Shown here one piece after another: positions 15,651 through 24,391 of a stretch of 64,000 nt of DNA. A program made the position numbers and the translations under genes. Numbering within the stretch: position 1 is the stretch's first letter; each line of letters opens with the position of its first letter. A model generated the notes under the pieces. That model saw nothing but the letters and a program-made list of their open reading frames with translations, ran no database searches and was not told the DNA's origin. Source of the stretch: Thalassobaculum sp. OXR-137 (GTDB lineage Bacteria > Pseudomonadota > Alphaproteobacteria > Thalassobaculales > Thalassobaculaceae); the NCBI RefSeq assembly GCF_034377285.1, contig NZ_CP139715.1, positions 2,898,001 through 2,962,000 of the forward strand, in the 5' to 3' direction.

Positions 15651-15926
15651 GGGGCAATCAACCGGGAAATCCTGTCACAGTTACTGTCACAGTTGGGTGG
15701 TTTCGGGGCGGGGAAACGCGAAAATTGCTGCTCACGGTGAGCGCCGCTGGCCGGCGCGTCGGCTCAGCGCGAGGAGGACGGGCGGTCACGAAATGAGGGA
15801 TTGGCGAAAGAGGGGTGTCCTGCTAACTTGCTGAAAGTAATGGTTTTCAGAGAGTTTCAGACCAGCCGCACACGGAATTCCCGTCAGTGCCGCCGCCGAC
15901 CGGCCCCTTGCGGGGGCCTCCGAACT
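15651..15926. other. Non-coding right terminus of the island
   Basis: No gene is supported. The stretch contains the paired 12-bp repeats at 15672-15695, then from about 15845 a segment similar to the leader of the left tRNA-Val. The latter means the element carries, or has captured, a full tRNA with its own upstream region. Confidence 0.6.
15672..15695 (+). promoter_or_regulatory. Paired 12-bp repeats, likely integrase arm sites (right end)
   Basis: CTGTCACAGTTA is followed directly by CTGTCACAGTTG, a near-perfect tandem pair 22 bp after the Gly-rich gene. It matches the pair beside the integrase at 5407-5430. The symmetrical placement at both termini supports arm-type sites. Confidence 0.55.
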
Positions 15927-16011
15927 CGGCACAGTGGGCGCGTAGCTCAGCGGGAGAGCACTACGTTGACATCGTAGGGGTCGCTGGTTCAATCCCAGCC
16001 GCGCCCACCAC
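15927..16011 (+). repeat. attR-like 85-bp direct repeat containing tRNA-Val
   Basis: This segment is identical to 5256-5340. Downstream it is followed by a tRNA-type terminator, so this side keeps the original 3-prime context of the tRNA gene. Confidence 0.82.
15936..16010 (+). tRNA. tRNA-Val (anticodon GAC), right copy
   Basis: It is base-for-base identical to the left copy, with an encoded CCA at 16008-16010. A Rho-independent terminator follows 52 bp later. Both copies appear intact and each has an upstream leader, so both may be expressed. Confidence 0.96.
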
Positions 16012-16061
16012 TTAAGTGGTAGGTTTTCATTCAATAAATTGTTAAGGCGACGAACCCCTCC

Positions 16062-16088
16062 GAGCGGCAAATCTAGAGCCGCTCTTTT
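16062..16088 (+). terminator. Rho-independent terminator after tRNA-Val
   Basis: GAGCGGC (16062-16068) pairs with GCCGCTC (16078-16084) around a 9-base loop, followed by TTTTGTTGGGTTTTT. Position and T-run fit termination of the tRNA transcript. Confidence 0.85.
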
Positions 16089-16545
16089 GTTGGGTTTTTC
16101 ATGCGGATCGGGCGCGGAGCGAGGACGGAACTGAGCTCCGTCCGGCCTTACCCGACCACCCCCAAGCGCCTTTGCGGTCCAAATAAGCGCTGTCCGAAAA
16201 TCGCGTTCCGGCCGGACCGGGCATGCAATTGGCCGCACCGCGACCTCGGCCGCTATCCGCGCGCGGTCTCTGAACAGCCGGCCTGGATCGGCTACGGTCT
16301 GCGCCACCGGTTGGAATGGGTTACAGCGGCCGATTGCATCAACCGCCGTCCCACGGGCCTAATAGCGGACATCCGGTCTGCACGAGAGCCGCCGCCGGCA
16401 GAACGACCGATGGCGGTCGAGACACCGTTCGCCTTCGGTGTCCTGACCCACCCGATCGCCCCCACCGCACTCCTGGTCGGCGGCTCCGCTTTAACGAGGC
16501 CGCCATCGCCCTTGAAAACTGTCCTCGCTCGTCTCTTCGTCGGGG
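16089..16545. other. 457-bp intergenic region, no gene supported
   Basis: This lies between the tRNA terminator and the stop of the minus-strand RTX gene. Overlapping plus-strand ORFs here extend into the antisense of the RTX gene and lack support. No clear terminator for the RTX gene was found. Confidence 0.5.
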
Positions 16546-19500
16546 TCAGAAGAAGCCGAAATGGCTCTCCGTCAGGTCGGAGGTGTGGACACCGATCAGG
16601 CGGACGTATTGGCCGCCCAGGTCGATTTCGACGTCCCCATCCGCATTGTCGCTGGCCCGGGCGATGACGTCGGCCGCACTGGTGATGGCCTGGCCGTTGA
16701 CATTGAGCGCGATCATCAGCCGGTCGCCCTCGGCCAGATTGAAGTCGGCGACCACGTCGAAGCCGTTGAGGTCCTCGATATAGATCAGGTCGGCTCCGGC
16801 ACCGGTATAGATCCAGTCGATGCCCTCGCCGCCGTAGAACGCGTCGTTCCCGGCGCCGCCCTCCAGCACGTCGAACGACCCGTCATTGGCGCCGTCCTCG
16901 CTGGAGCGCCCGCCATACAGGGTATCGTCCCCGTCGCCGCCCTTCAGCGTGTCGGCGCCATTGCCGCCCCAGAGGGCGTCGTTGCCGTCATTGCCGTACA
17001 CAATATCCTGATGCTGGCCGCCATACACGGTGTCGTTGTCCTGGCCGCCATAGAGCGTGTCGTTGCCCATGTTGCCGTAGACCACGTCGGCCGCCTGGTT
17101 GCCGTAGACGACGTCCTGGTCGGCGCCGCCATAGACCGTGTCTTCCTCGGTGCCGCCGAACACCCGGTCGTTGTCCTGGTTGCCGTAGAGGATGTCCTTG
17201 CCGCTGCCGGAGCCGATCGTGTCCGCCCCAGCGCCGCCATACAGAGTGTCGTTGCCGACACCGAGCGAGATGAACTGGCTGTTCTCGTCGCCGGTGACGA
17301 AGTTGTCGCCATTGCCGCCGGTCACCGTGCTCGACCCCATGATCGAGGCGAACTCGATGTTGTCGAGCTGCAGGGTGCTGCCGGAAGGCAGGGAGCGCAG
17401 GTCGATCACGAAGGCCTCGGACTGGGTGGAGCCGTCCGTTGCCGTGCTGCCGGTGATGACGATCGGACTGCTCAACGAGCTTGACGTCGTCGTCGGAACG
17501 ATCGTGCGGATGTCCAACGTGGTTGTCGTCGACAGCCTGTTGAGGAAGGTGTTGGCCTCGGTCGTCAGCTGGGTGGTGGACCCGGAGTTCCGCGCACTGA
17601 TGGCCTCGGTCAGGGTCTGCTGCGACGTCGAACCGGCAGTCGCCGTCGCCGGACCCGACGAGGTGATGGAAACCGACGCCGGCAGGGTCGCCGTGACGAC
17701 GTTGCTGTTGTTGCCGGTGTTCTGGACGATCGCGGCACTGCCGGAGGTGGATCCGTTGTTGGTGATCGTTCGGCTGCCACCGGTCAAATCCGCCGGCGTG
17801 CTGTCGGTCACCACCACGGTTCCTCCGCTTCCGCCGGAGGATCCGCCGCCGCCGCCATCGCCCCCGCCTGTCGCCGGTGCGACGAGGGTGAGTGTCGTGT
17901 TGCCCCCCGTGACCGTCGCGCTGAACGTCCCGCTCGCCGAGGTGATGCCCGTGAGCGTGGTAGCGACGCTGCCGCTGATGTCGATCGTGCCGGTGGCGGC
18001 CGTACCGTTCAAGGCCGACAGGTCCTTGCCGGTGACGACGATGCTGTCGCCCACCGCGAAGTCCGAGATCGTGTCGCCGTTGAAGTCTGCCGCACTGCCG
18101 GTGAAGGTGTCGGCCCCGGCGCCGCCAGCCAGCGTGTCGAACTCGCCCCCGCCGTTGAGAACGTCGTTGCCGGCACCGCCGGAAAGTGAGTCCGAGCCGG
18201 TCCCGCCGGAAAGCACGTCGTTCCCGTCGCCGCCACGCAGAACGTCGTTGTCGGCCCCGGCCCGCAGAACGTCATCGCCGGTTCCGCCACTGAGATGGTC
18301 GGCACCGTTGCCGGCGATGAAGGTGTCGTTGCCGGCACCGCCCGAGAGCGTATCCACGCCGGCGCCACCGGATAGCTCGTCATTACCGGCACCGCCCAGG
18401 ACCATGTCGGCGCCGCTACCGCCTTTCAGGGTGTCGTCGCCGCTACCGCCGGTCATGGAGAAAGTGCCGTTGGTCTCGGCCGACCCGTCCCAGTTGATGG
18501 CGGACGTGTTGGTCGAGCCGTTGACCGTCATGGTCTGTCCCGACGCCACCGTCCCATCGTTGGTCGTGATCGACTGCGCGCCGGCGGTGATGTTGACGGT
18601 TTCGACATTGGTCAGCGTCGTCGCGCCGAGCGTGACGGTCTGCGCCGCCGAGATGTTCAGGGTGTCCGTTCCGGCAAGACCGTCGATGGTATCGCCCGCG
18701 TTCAGGACGTTGGCCGCGTTGGCCGTCAGAACGTCGTTGCCGGTGTCCAGCGTCGGGTTGTCGGCGCCGGTGGTCAGGGTGAAGGAGACCGGCGGCGCGG
18801 TCAGCGTGATGGTGGTGTTGCCGCCCGAGAGAACCGCCGAGAAGACGCCGCTGGCACCGGTGATGCCGGTCAGATTCAGGGTGCCGGCCCCGGTTGCGAT
18901 GGTCGCCGCCGCCGACTGGCCGTTCAGCGCCGTCAGGTCGGCACCGGTCACGACGATGCTCTCGCCGACGGCAAGATCGGTGATCGTATCGCCGGCCAGT
19001 TCGGCTGCGCTGCCGGTGAAGACATCGGTTTCCGAGCCGCCGGTGAGGTTGTCGGCCCCGGCACCGCCGCTCATCGTGTCGGCGCCGGCACCGCCATTCA
19101 GGGTGTCTGACCCAGCACCGCCGACCAGCACCTGGTTCCCGGCCGAGCCGGTGACCACCAGATTGGCCGTACCAGGTGCCGTCAGGGTGCCGGTAAAGGC
19201 CGCCCGCTGGGCCGCCGTCATGGTGACGTCGCCGGTACCGGTCAGGGTCAGGTTCTCGAAATTCGAGACCGTGGCACCGGAGATGTTGCCGCCCGCCGCG
19301 ATGGTCAGCGTATCCGTGCCGCCCTGTCCGTCGATCGTCCCGGTCGCCGTCAGGCTGCCGACATTGATCGTATCGTTGCCGGTCGATCCGCTCACCGTCT
19401 GTCCGGCCGCGCTTAGTGACAGGCTGTTGGCGGCATCGAGCTGGTACTGCTCGATATCCGCGTCTGCGGTCAGCCCATCGGTCGCCGTGGTGATGATGAT

Positions 19501-21837
19501 CTTGTTGGTGCCGGAGCCGGTGATGGCCGTGAAGGCGTCGTGTTGGGCCTCGGTCATGGTGACCGTGGCCCCGCTGGCGACATCCAGCGTGCCGATGGCG
19601 GCGATCGTGCCGCCGGCGACGTTGGCGTTGTTGGCGAGTGTCAGCGTATCGCCGGTGGTCGCCTCGCCGGTCAGGGTGCCGGTGTAGGTCACGCCGCCGA
19701 GGCTGAAATTGATCGCGTCGGTCGTCGAGGTTGCGGTGACGCTGGCGCCGGCCTGGCCAATGGTGATGAGCCGGGCGTTCGTGCTGTCGTCGCCGACGGA
19801 GAAGCTCTCGATATTCGCCAGGGTGGTGACGGCGCCGTCGCCCGTGATGGTGAGGGTCTCGGATCCGGCGGCGGTGACCGTGCCGGAGAATTGCGCCAGC
19901 TGCGACGTCGCCATGGTCACGGTGGCGCCGCTGGCGAGCGTCAGGTTCTCGAAATTGCTGACGGTGGCGCCGGCGATGCTGCCGCCATTGCCGATCGTCA
20001 GGGTGTCGGTATCGCCTTGGCCGTTCAGCGTTCCCGTCGCGGTCAAGGTCCCGACATTGACCGTGTCCGCCCCGCTGCTGCCGGCGAGGTTCTGGGCGGC
20101 CGCGCCCAGGGTAAAGTCGATTCCGCCGGCGCCGAGCGTGTAGCTCTCCACAACCGCGTTACCGGTCGTGGCGGTGTCGCCGCCGGTTGCCGAGAGGGTG
20201 ATGCTTTCCGTACCGGCCGCCGTCACTGTACCGGTGAACCCATCGTGCTGGGCCACCGTCATGGTGACCGCCGCACCGCTCTCCAGGGTCAGGTTCTCGA
20301 AATTCGAGACCGTGGCGCTGGCGATATTGTCGCCGGTGTCCAGGATCAGCGTGTCGGAGCCGCCGGTACCGCCGTTCAGGATGCCGGACAGAGTGTCGAC
20401 CGCAGCATCCGACTTCACCGTCTGGTTGGCGCCGTCGCTGCCGGTGACGTTCTGGCCGGCGGCCTGAAGGGTGAGGGTATAGGCCCCGTTCAGCGCATAG
20501 GTCTCGATGTTGGCGCTGGCGAGAACCTGACCGTCGCCATCGACGGTCGTCAGCGTGATGGTCTCGGTGCCGGTGTTGCCGTTGATCGTGGTGAAGGCGT
20601 CGTGCTGAGCCTCCGACATCGTGACGGTGGCATTCGCCGCCAGGGTCAGGGTCTCGAAGCTGGTCAGCGTGAAACCGGCCGTCGTCAGATCGCTGCCGTT
20701 GGCCAGCACGATCGTGTCGGTGCCCGCCCCGCCATTCGCCACGGATGTGCTGGTGATGTGGCTGGCATCGGCGATGGTGAGCGTATCGTCCGCACCGGCG
20801 AAGGTGGAGGCCGGGTTGAGGTTGGTGCCGTTGGTGGTGTTGAATCCCGTGGCGGTCGTGCTGGCCGAAATACTTGTAACGGCGGGCGTGAAGTTGATGT
20901 TGTCGATCCCGACCCGCCAGTCGGTGGCGCCGGCATACGAGACGGTAAAGCTGGTGATACCGGTCCAATCGACGGGAGTAAGGGTGGCGATCGCACCGAC
21001 GATGGATGCGCTGTTGTCGGCGAGTACCAAGGCGGTTCCGGTATTCGGCGTGAAGACATAGTTGGCTCCAGCGGAGAGATTAGTGAACTCCCCGATCTGG
21101 AACTGCGTGATGTTCACCGCGCTGCCGAAGGTGAGCGTGTAGGTGGCCGTGTTGCCGATGGTGCCGGGAGTCAGGAAACCGGAGCTGACGTTCAACGAGA
21201 TACCGTCACTCCTGACGACATCGATGGTGGTTCCGGACTCGTTCGTCGTCAGCGTGTTGACGGTGTTGATCGTCGTGACGATGCCGAATGTCGCTATTGC
21301 CAGAACCGCCGGGTAGGCGGCTTGAGCATCCGCGCTAAAGGCGAGAGCGCCTCGTGCGGGGATGCTCCAGCCGCCGCCCAGGGACGCCGCGCCCACAAGG
21401 CCGTCGGAAGCAGCGACGGGCCGGTCCAGCGCCGTCGACAGGGCGGCGACAAAACGCGCGCCGATCGCGCCCTCGGCCACCGAGCAGCCGTACAGCACGA
21501 TCTCGGCGTCATCGGACAAGGAAGCGCGGATCGCGTCGGTCAGCGCCGGGCGCGCAGCCAGGACCGCAGCGTCGATCCGTTCGCCGGACAGGTACAGGGC
21601 GCCAGGAGCTCCGTGTGACAGAATGTGAAGGGCCGCGACGTTGCGCAGGCCTGCCAGGGTCAGGGCGATCGTGGCGATCGGGTCGCCCTGCTCGGGAAGA
21701 TGCACGACCTCGACATGCGGGCGCAGCCCGGCGACTAGCGTGGAAACGCTGTCGATGCCGTAGTCGACGAAAAGAATTTCCGACGTTTCGCTGGCAGTGG
21801 CGCTCGACCGGCTGCTCAGGGTCGTGGTCGTCATCAT
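16546..21837 (-). CDS. Giant DUF4347/RTX calcium-binding secreted protein
   Basis: The protein is about 1763 aa. Residues 20-165 match DUF4347 (ILFVDYGIDSVSTLVAGL, LHILSHGAPGALYLSG, EIVLYGCSVAEGAIGARFV), a domain found at the N-terminus of large secreted adhesin-like proteins. Residues 320-940 are degenerate ~70-residue repeats built on GATVSNFENLTL and VTM-x-AQ-x-x-F. Three blocks of GGxGxDxL RTX nonapeptides follow (nt about 19022-19130, 18108-18470 and 16800-17330), split by a Gly/Ser linker near 17815-17880. The C-terminus (RLIGVHTSDLTESHFGFF) suits a type I secretion signal. AAGGAG precedes ATG 21837. No HlyB/HlyD/TolC genes occur in the window. It is probably an adhesin or biofilm matrix protein. 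Confidence 0.9.
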   Translation of the reverse strand: MMTTTTLSSRSSATASETSEILFVDYGIDSVSTLVAGLRPHVEVVHLPEQGDPIATIALTLAGLRNVAALHILSHGAPGALYLSGERIDAAVLAARPALTDAIRASLSDDAEIVLYGCSVAEGAIGARFVAALSTALDRPVAASDGLVGAASLGGGWSIPARGALAFSADAQAAYPAVLAIATFGIVTTINTVNTLTTNESGTTIDVVRSDGISLNVSSGFLTPGTIGNTATYTLTFGSAVNITQFQIGEFTNLSAGANYVFTPNTGTALVLADNSASIVGAIATLTPVDWTGITSFTVSYAGATDWRVGIDNINFTPAVTSISASTTATGFNTTNGTNLNPASTFAGADDTLTIADASHITSTSVANGGAGTDTIVLANGSDLTTAGFTLTSFETLTLAANATVTMSEAQHDAFTTINGNTGTETITLTTVDGDGQVLASANIETYALNGAYTLTLQAAGQNVTGSDGANQTVKSDAAVDTLSGILNGGTGGSDTLILDTGDNIASATVSNFENLTLESGAAVTMTVAQHDGFTGTVTAAGTESITLSATGGDTATTGNAVVESYTLGAGGIDFTLGAAAQNLAGSSGADTVNVGTLTATGTLNGQGDTDTLTIGNGGSIAGATVSNFENLTLASGATVTMATSQLAQFSGTVTAAGSETLTITGDGAVTTLANIESFSVGDDSTNARLITIGQAGASVTATSTTDAINFSLGGVTYTGTLTGEATTGDTLTLANNANVAGGTIAAIGTLDVASGATVTMTEAQHDAFTAITGSGTNKIIITTATDGLTADADIEQYQLDAANSLSLSAAGQTVSGSTGNDTINVGSLTATGTIDGQGGTDTLTIAAGGNISGATVSNFENLTLTGTGDVTMTAAQRAAFTGTLTAPGTANLVVTGSAGNQVLVGGAGSDTLNGGAGADTMSGGAGADNLTGGSETDVFTGSAAELAGDTITDLAVGESIVVTGADLTALNGQSAAATIATGAGTLNLTGITGASGVFSAVLSGGNTTITLTAPPVSFTLTTGADNPTLDTGNDVLTANAANVLNAGDTIDGLAGTDTLNISAAQTVTLGATTLTNVETVNITAGAQSITTNDGTVASGQTMTVNGSTNTSAINWDGSAETNGTFSMTGGSGDDTLKGGSGADMVLGGAGNDELSGGAGVDTLSGGAGNDTFIAGNGADHLSGGTGDDVLRAGADNDVLRGGDGNDVLSGGTGSDSLSGGAGNDVLNGGGEFDTLAGGAGADTFTGSAADFNGDTISDFAVGDSIVVTGKDLSALNGTAATGTIDISGSVATTLTGITSASGTFSATVTGGNTTLTLVAPATGGGDGGGGGSSGGSGGTVVVTDSTPADLTGGSRTITNNGSTSGSAAIVQNTGNNSNVVTATLPASVSITSSGPATATAGSTSQQTLTEAISARNSGSTTQLTTEANTFLNRLSTTTTLDIRTIVPTTTSSSLSSPIVITGSTATDGSTQSEAFVIDLRSLPSGSTLQLDNIEFASIMGSSTVTGGNGDNFVTGDENSQFISLGVGNDTLYGGAGADTIGSGSGKDILYGNQDNDRVFGGTEEDTVYGGADQDVVYGNQAADVVYGNMGNDTLYGGQDNDTVYGGQHQDIVYGNDGNDALWGGNGADTLKGGDGDDTLYGGRSSEDGANDGSFDVLEGGAGNDAFYGGEGIDWIYTGAGADLIYIEDLNGFDVVADFNLAEGDRLMIALNVNGQAITSAADVIARASDNADGDVEIDLGGQYVRLIGVHTSDLTESHFGFF

Positions 21838-22294
21838 ACACTCCTTCTTCACGACTTGAGGGCTACTCAAAAGCGCCCGGCCGGACCCGGCCTTAATGCC
21901 CTGCAAGGGACCCCAAACACGGTCTCTCGCCGAATGGACAAAATCAGCGTTAAATTTTTCTTAACTTGCGGATATTTATACAGGGTAACCCTTAAGATGC
22001 CCTTAAGGTGCTGCTCTAATTTATATCTCCCGCGCGGAAAGGCCTACCAACCTCCAGGGGTATTCGCGTTGCGTCCAAATCACACGTTAGGTTGCAGGGG
22101 GCTGCAGCGAAGGTTGACGCCGACGTCATGCCGGCCGTTTGTTCAATACTCGCGTGCGCCGTCGGCATGCCGGAGGCATCGAAAGACGACAGGACAATGA
22201 CGAAGGTGTATCGAGTCACCTTCAGGATTCAGCCGTCGAGACGTCCGTGACGCTCCTCGGCTCATTCAGGCATTCTTATCGTGGGTCATCTGTC
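21838..22294. other. Divergent promoter region of the RTX and TPR genes
   Basis: The stretch is AT-rich by local standards (TTAAATTTTTCTTAAC and TTTATACAGGG near 21950-21985). It contains CCCTTAAGATGCCCTTAAGG, with two CCTTAAG copies 11 bp apart (about 21990-22008), a possible operator. An upstream in-frame ATG at 22139 and GTG at 22247 could extend the TPR protein. Confidence 0.5.
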
Positions 22295-24373
22295 TTGAGT
22301 CAGGCCTCGCTATCCCTTCTGCAGGAAGGAATTTCGCGCCAGCGCGCCGGATTTCCCGGCCGTGCGGCCCGGCTTTACCGCCGCATCCCGCCCGACGATC
22401 CGCACTACCCCGAGGCACTCAGCCTGTTGTGCACGCTGAGCCTCGAGGAAGGCCGCACACAGGAGGCGGAGGATCTCTTTGAACGCTCGATCCGCGCCAA
22501 TCCCGAAACCGCCGCGCCCTGGAGCAACCTTGGGGTCGTCGCGGGTCGTTTAGGAAAAACCGGGACCGCCATCGCCTGTCACCGTCGGTCGATCGTCCTG
22601 TCGCCGGAGCAGACCGACAGCGTCATCGGCTTGGCCAGACTTGCGTCCGACTCCACCCGACAGGTCCTGCTCAGACGGGCTCTGGCGGTGTCACCGCTCG
22701 ACGCGACTGCGAACCGGGAAATCGGCGAGGAAATGGTCGCGCGTGAGAATTTCTCCGCGGCGATCGAGTGGTTCCGCCGGCTCCTCGCGGCACATCCGGA
22801 GGCAGCCGCGACGTGGTTCAGTCTGGGCAATGCGCTGCGTGACCTGAAGCGTACCGTCGACGCGGAGCGGCTGTATCGGCGCACTCTGTGTCTCGTGCCC
22901 GGCAGCGGCAACGTGCAGAACAACTTGGGGCTCCTGGCCTATGTACAGGGCGACTGGGCTGCCGCCGAAGCGTGGTTCCGGTCCGCCAGTCGCGGCGATC
23001 CCCGATTGGCGGCCGGGTGGTCCAACCGGGCGCGTGCGTTGCAGAAGCTGGAGCGGGACGCCGATGCGATCCAGCCCTACAAGCGTGGCCTGTTGATCGA
23101 TCCGACCGACCTCTCGGCCTATTGCGAGATCGCGGGGTTGCTGGAGGTCGAGCGCTGGGCCAGGCGCGCCATGGCGCTCGATCCGGTCTCGCCCAAGCCG
23201 TACAACCGGATGGCACTGCTCTCGACGAAGAACGAGGGGCGTGCCGGCGTCCTGACGTGGTTGCGTCGCGGCGCCGTGGCCAGGCCGAACGATCCGGATG
23301 CCTGGTACAACATTGGCGTCGAACTCAGCCGCGCCGGCGATCCGGCAGGGGCGGTCACCTACGGCACCTACGCGATCCGGGTCAGCGACGCCCATGCTCG
23401 AGCCCATCTCAATACCGCCCTGGCCCTGCTGGCCCTCGAGCGGTTCCAGGAAGGGTGGCGGGCGCACACCCGTCGCCTGGAAACGTCGGAAGGTGCCGCC
23501 CTCCGGCGGTTCTTCGGCATTCCGGAATGGAACGGCGAGGCCATCGCCGGCCGGCACCTGCTGGTGTGGGGCGAACAGGGCATCGGCGACGAGGTTCAGT
23601 TCCTGACCCTGGCCCCGCATCTGCAGCGGCTTGGCGCCCGGCTGACGATCCTGACCGAAGAGCGGCTGCGCCCGATCGCCCGGCGCAGCTTCCCGGACGC
23701 GGCGGTGCCGGATGTCGGCCCGCCGACCGGCCGGACGGAGGACCACCACGGGGCCGACCTGCACCTGGCCATGGGCGATCTGCCGGAGCGTCTGAACCTG
23801 TTCTGCGGCGGCGAGGCGGCGCCGGAGCCCTGGATCGTCCCCGATGCCGACCGGGCCGCCGCGTTGCGGTCGCACCTGCAGTCCCGGCACCCCGGCAAGC
23901 GGCTGGTTGGGATCACCTGGCGGTCGATCGCGCCGAAGACCGGCGGCCGTCGCACGATCGCGCCCTCCTTGTGGCGTGATGTCCTGGCCGTGCCGGGGGT
24001 GGCGGTGGTGTCTCTGCAATACGGCGCCGGTCCGGAGGACATGGTGGCGTTCGAGGCCGAGGCCGGTGCCCCGATCGACGGCAGTCACGGTATCGACCCG
24101 ATGCAGGATCTCGACGGGCTGGCGGCCCTGGTTGCCGCGATGGATCTGGTGGTCTGTCCGGCCAACAACACCGTGCATTTCGCCGGCGCCCTGGCAAAGC
24201 CGTGCTGGACCCTGCTGCCGACCCGACCGGACTGGCGCTGGGGCCTCACCCGGTCTGATTCGCTCTGGTATCCGCACACCGCGGTTTACCGGCAGGAGAG
24301 GGACGACGACTGGTCGCCTGTCATGCAGCGGGTCGCCAGCGAGCTGGAAAGCTGGCGGCGGCAAGACACCTGA
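22295..24373 (+). CDS. TPR-repeat protein with C-terminal glycosyltransferase-like domain
   Basis: The protein is about 692 aa from TTG 22295. That start gives SQASLSLLQEGISRQRAGFPGRAARLYRRI, the usual opening of this family; ATG 22139 or GTG 22247 are alternatives. Residues 1-400 hold about ten TPRs (AEDLFERSIRANPETAAPWSNLG and similar). Residues 430-690 resemble GT-B heptosyltransferase/GT9-type folds: WGEQGIGDEVQFLTLAPHL, then GITWRSIAPKTGGRR, LDGLAALVAAMDLVVCPANNTVHFAGAL. Such TPR-GT proteins sit in flagellin and adhesin glycosylation loci of alphaproteobacteria. It is cytoplasmic, divergent from the RTX gene and convergent with the NeuA-like operon, which suggests glycan transfer to a protein or surface polymer. 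Confidence 0.8.
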   Translation: MSQASLSLLQEGISRQRAGFPGRAARLYRRIPPDDPHYPEALSLLCTLSLEEGRTQEAEDLFERSIRANPETAAPWSNLGVVAGRLGKTGTAIACHRRSIVLSPEQTDSVIGLARLASDSTRQVLLRRALAVSPLDATANREIGEEMVARENFSAAIEWFRRLLAAHPEAAATWFSLGNALRDLKRTVDAERLYRRTLCLVPGSGNVQNNLGLLAYVQGDWAAAEAWFRSASRGDPRLAAGWSNRARALQKLERDADAIQPYKRGLLIDPTDLSAYCEIAGLLEVERWARRAMALDPVSPKPYNRMALLSTKNEGRAGVLTWLRRGAVARPNDPDAWYNIGVELSRAGDPAGAVTYGTYAIRVSDAHARAHLNTALALLALERFQEGWRAHTRRLETSEGAALRRFFGIPEWNGEAIAGRHLLVWGEQGIGDEVQFLTLAPHLQRLGARLTILTEERLRPIARRSFPDAAVPDVGPPTGRTEDHHGADLHLAMGDLPERLNLFCGGEAAPEPWIVPDADRAAALRSHLQSRHPGKRLVGITWRSIAPKTGGRRTIAPSLWRDVLAVPGVAVVSLQYGAGPEDMVAFEAEAGAPIDGSHGIDPMQDLDGLAALVAAMDLVVCPANNTVHFAGALAKPCWTLLPTRPDWRWGLTRSDSLWYPHTAVYRQERDDDWSPVMQRVASELESWRRQDT

Positions 24374-24391
24374 CGGCCGCCGTCGCGTGTC

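Larger units (their letters stand above)
5256..16011. mobile_element. Integrative genomic island in tRNA-Val, phage/satellite-like
   Basis: An 85-bp perfect direct repeat (5256-5340 and 15927-16011) that contains the whole tRNA-Val bounds about 10.6 kb. The gene next to the left copy is a tyrosine integrase. Paired 12-bp direct repeats occur just inside each end. Cargo includes a restriction-modification/Vsr cassette, a resolvase, an HNH endonuclease, an HTH protein and a Gly-rich phage-like protein, all unlike the housekeeping genes outside. Coding around 9660-10470 is visibly AT-rich against the rest. No conjugation, capsid, portal or terminase genes are present, so it is not autonomous as a phage or ICE by its visible content. 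Confidence 0.82.

Noticed and set aside
5340..16011. Island as an ICE or complete prophage
   Set aside because: No relaxase, type IV secretion, terminase, portal or capsid genes are present in the interval.
16101..16667. 188-aa plus-strand ORF
   Set aside because: It runs into the antisense of the RTX gene, is Arg/Pro-rich as shadow ORFs are, and has no ribosome-binding site.
17192..21618. Very long plus-strand ORFs (831 and 692 aa)
   Set aside because: They are antisense to the RTX gene; long open frames arise from its GC-rich repetitive codons.
22691..24364. 557-aa minus-strand ORF
   Set aside because: It is antisense to the TPR-glycosyltransferase gene, which has clear TPR and GT motifs.
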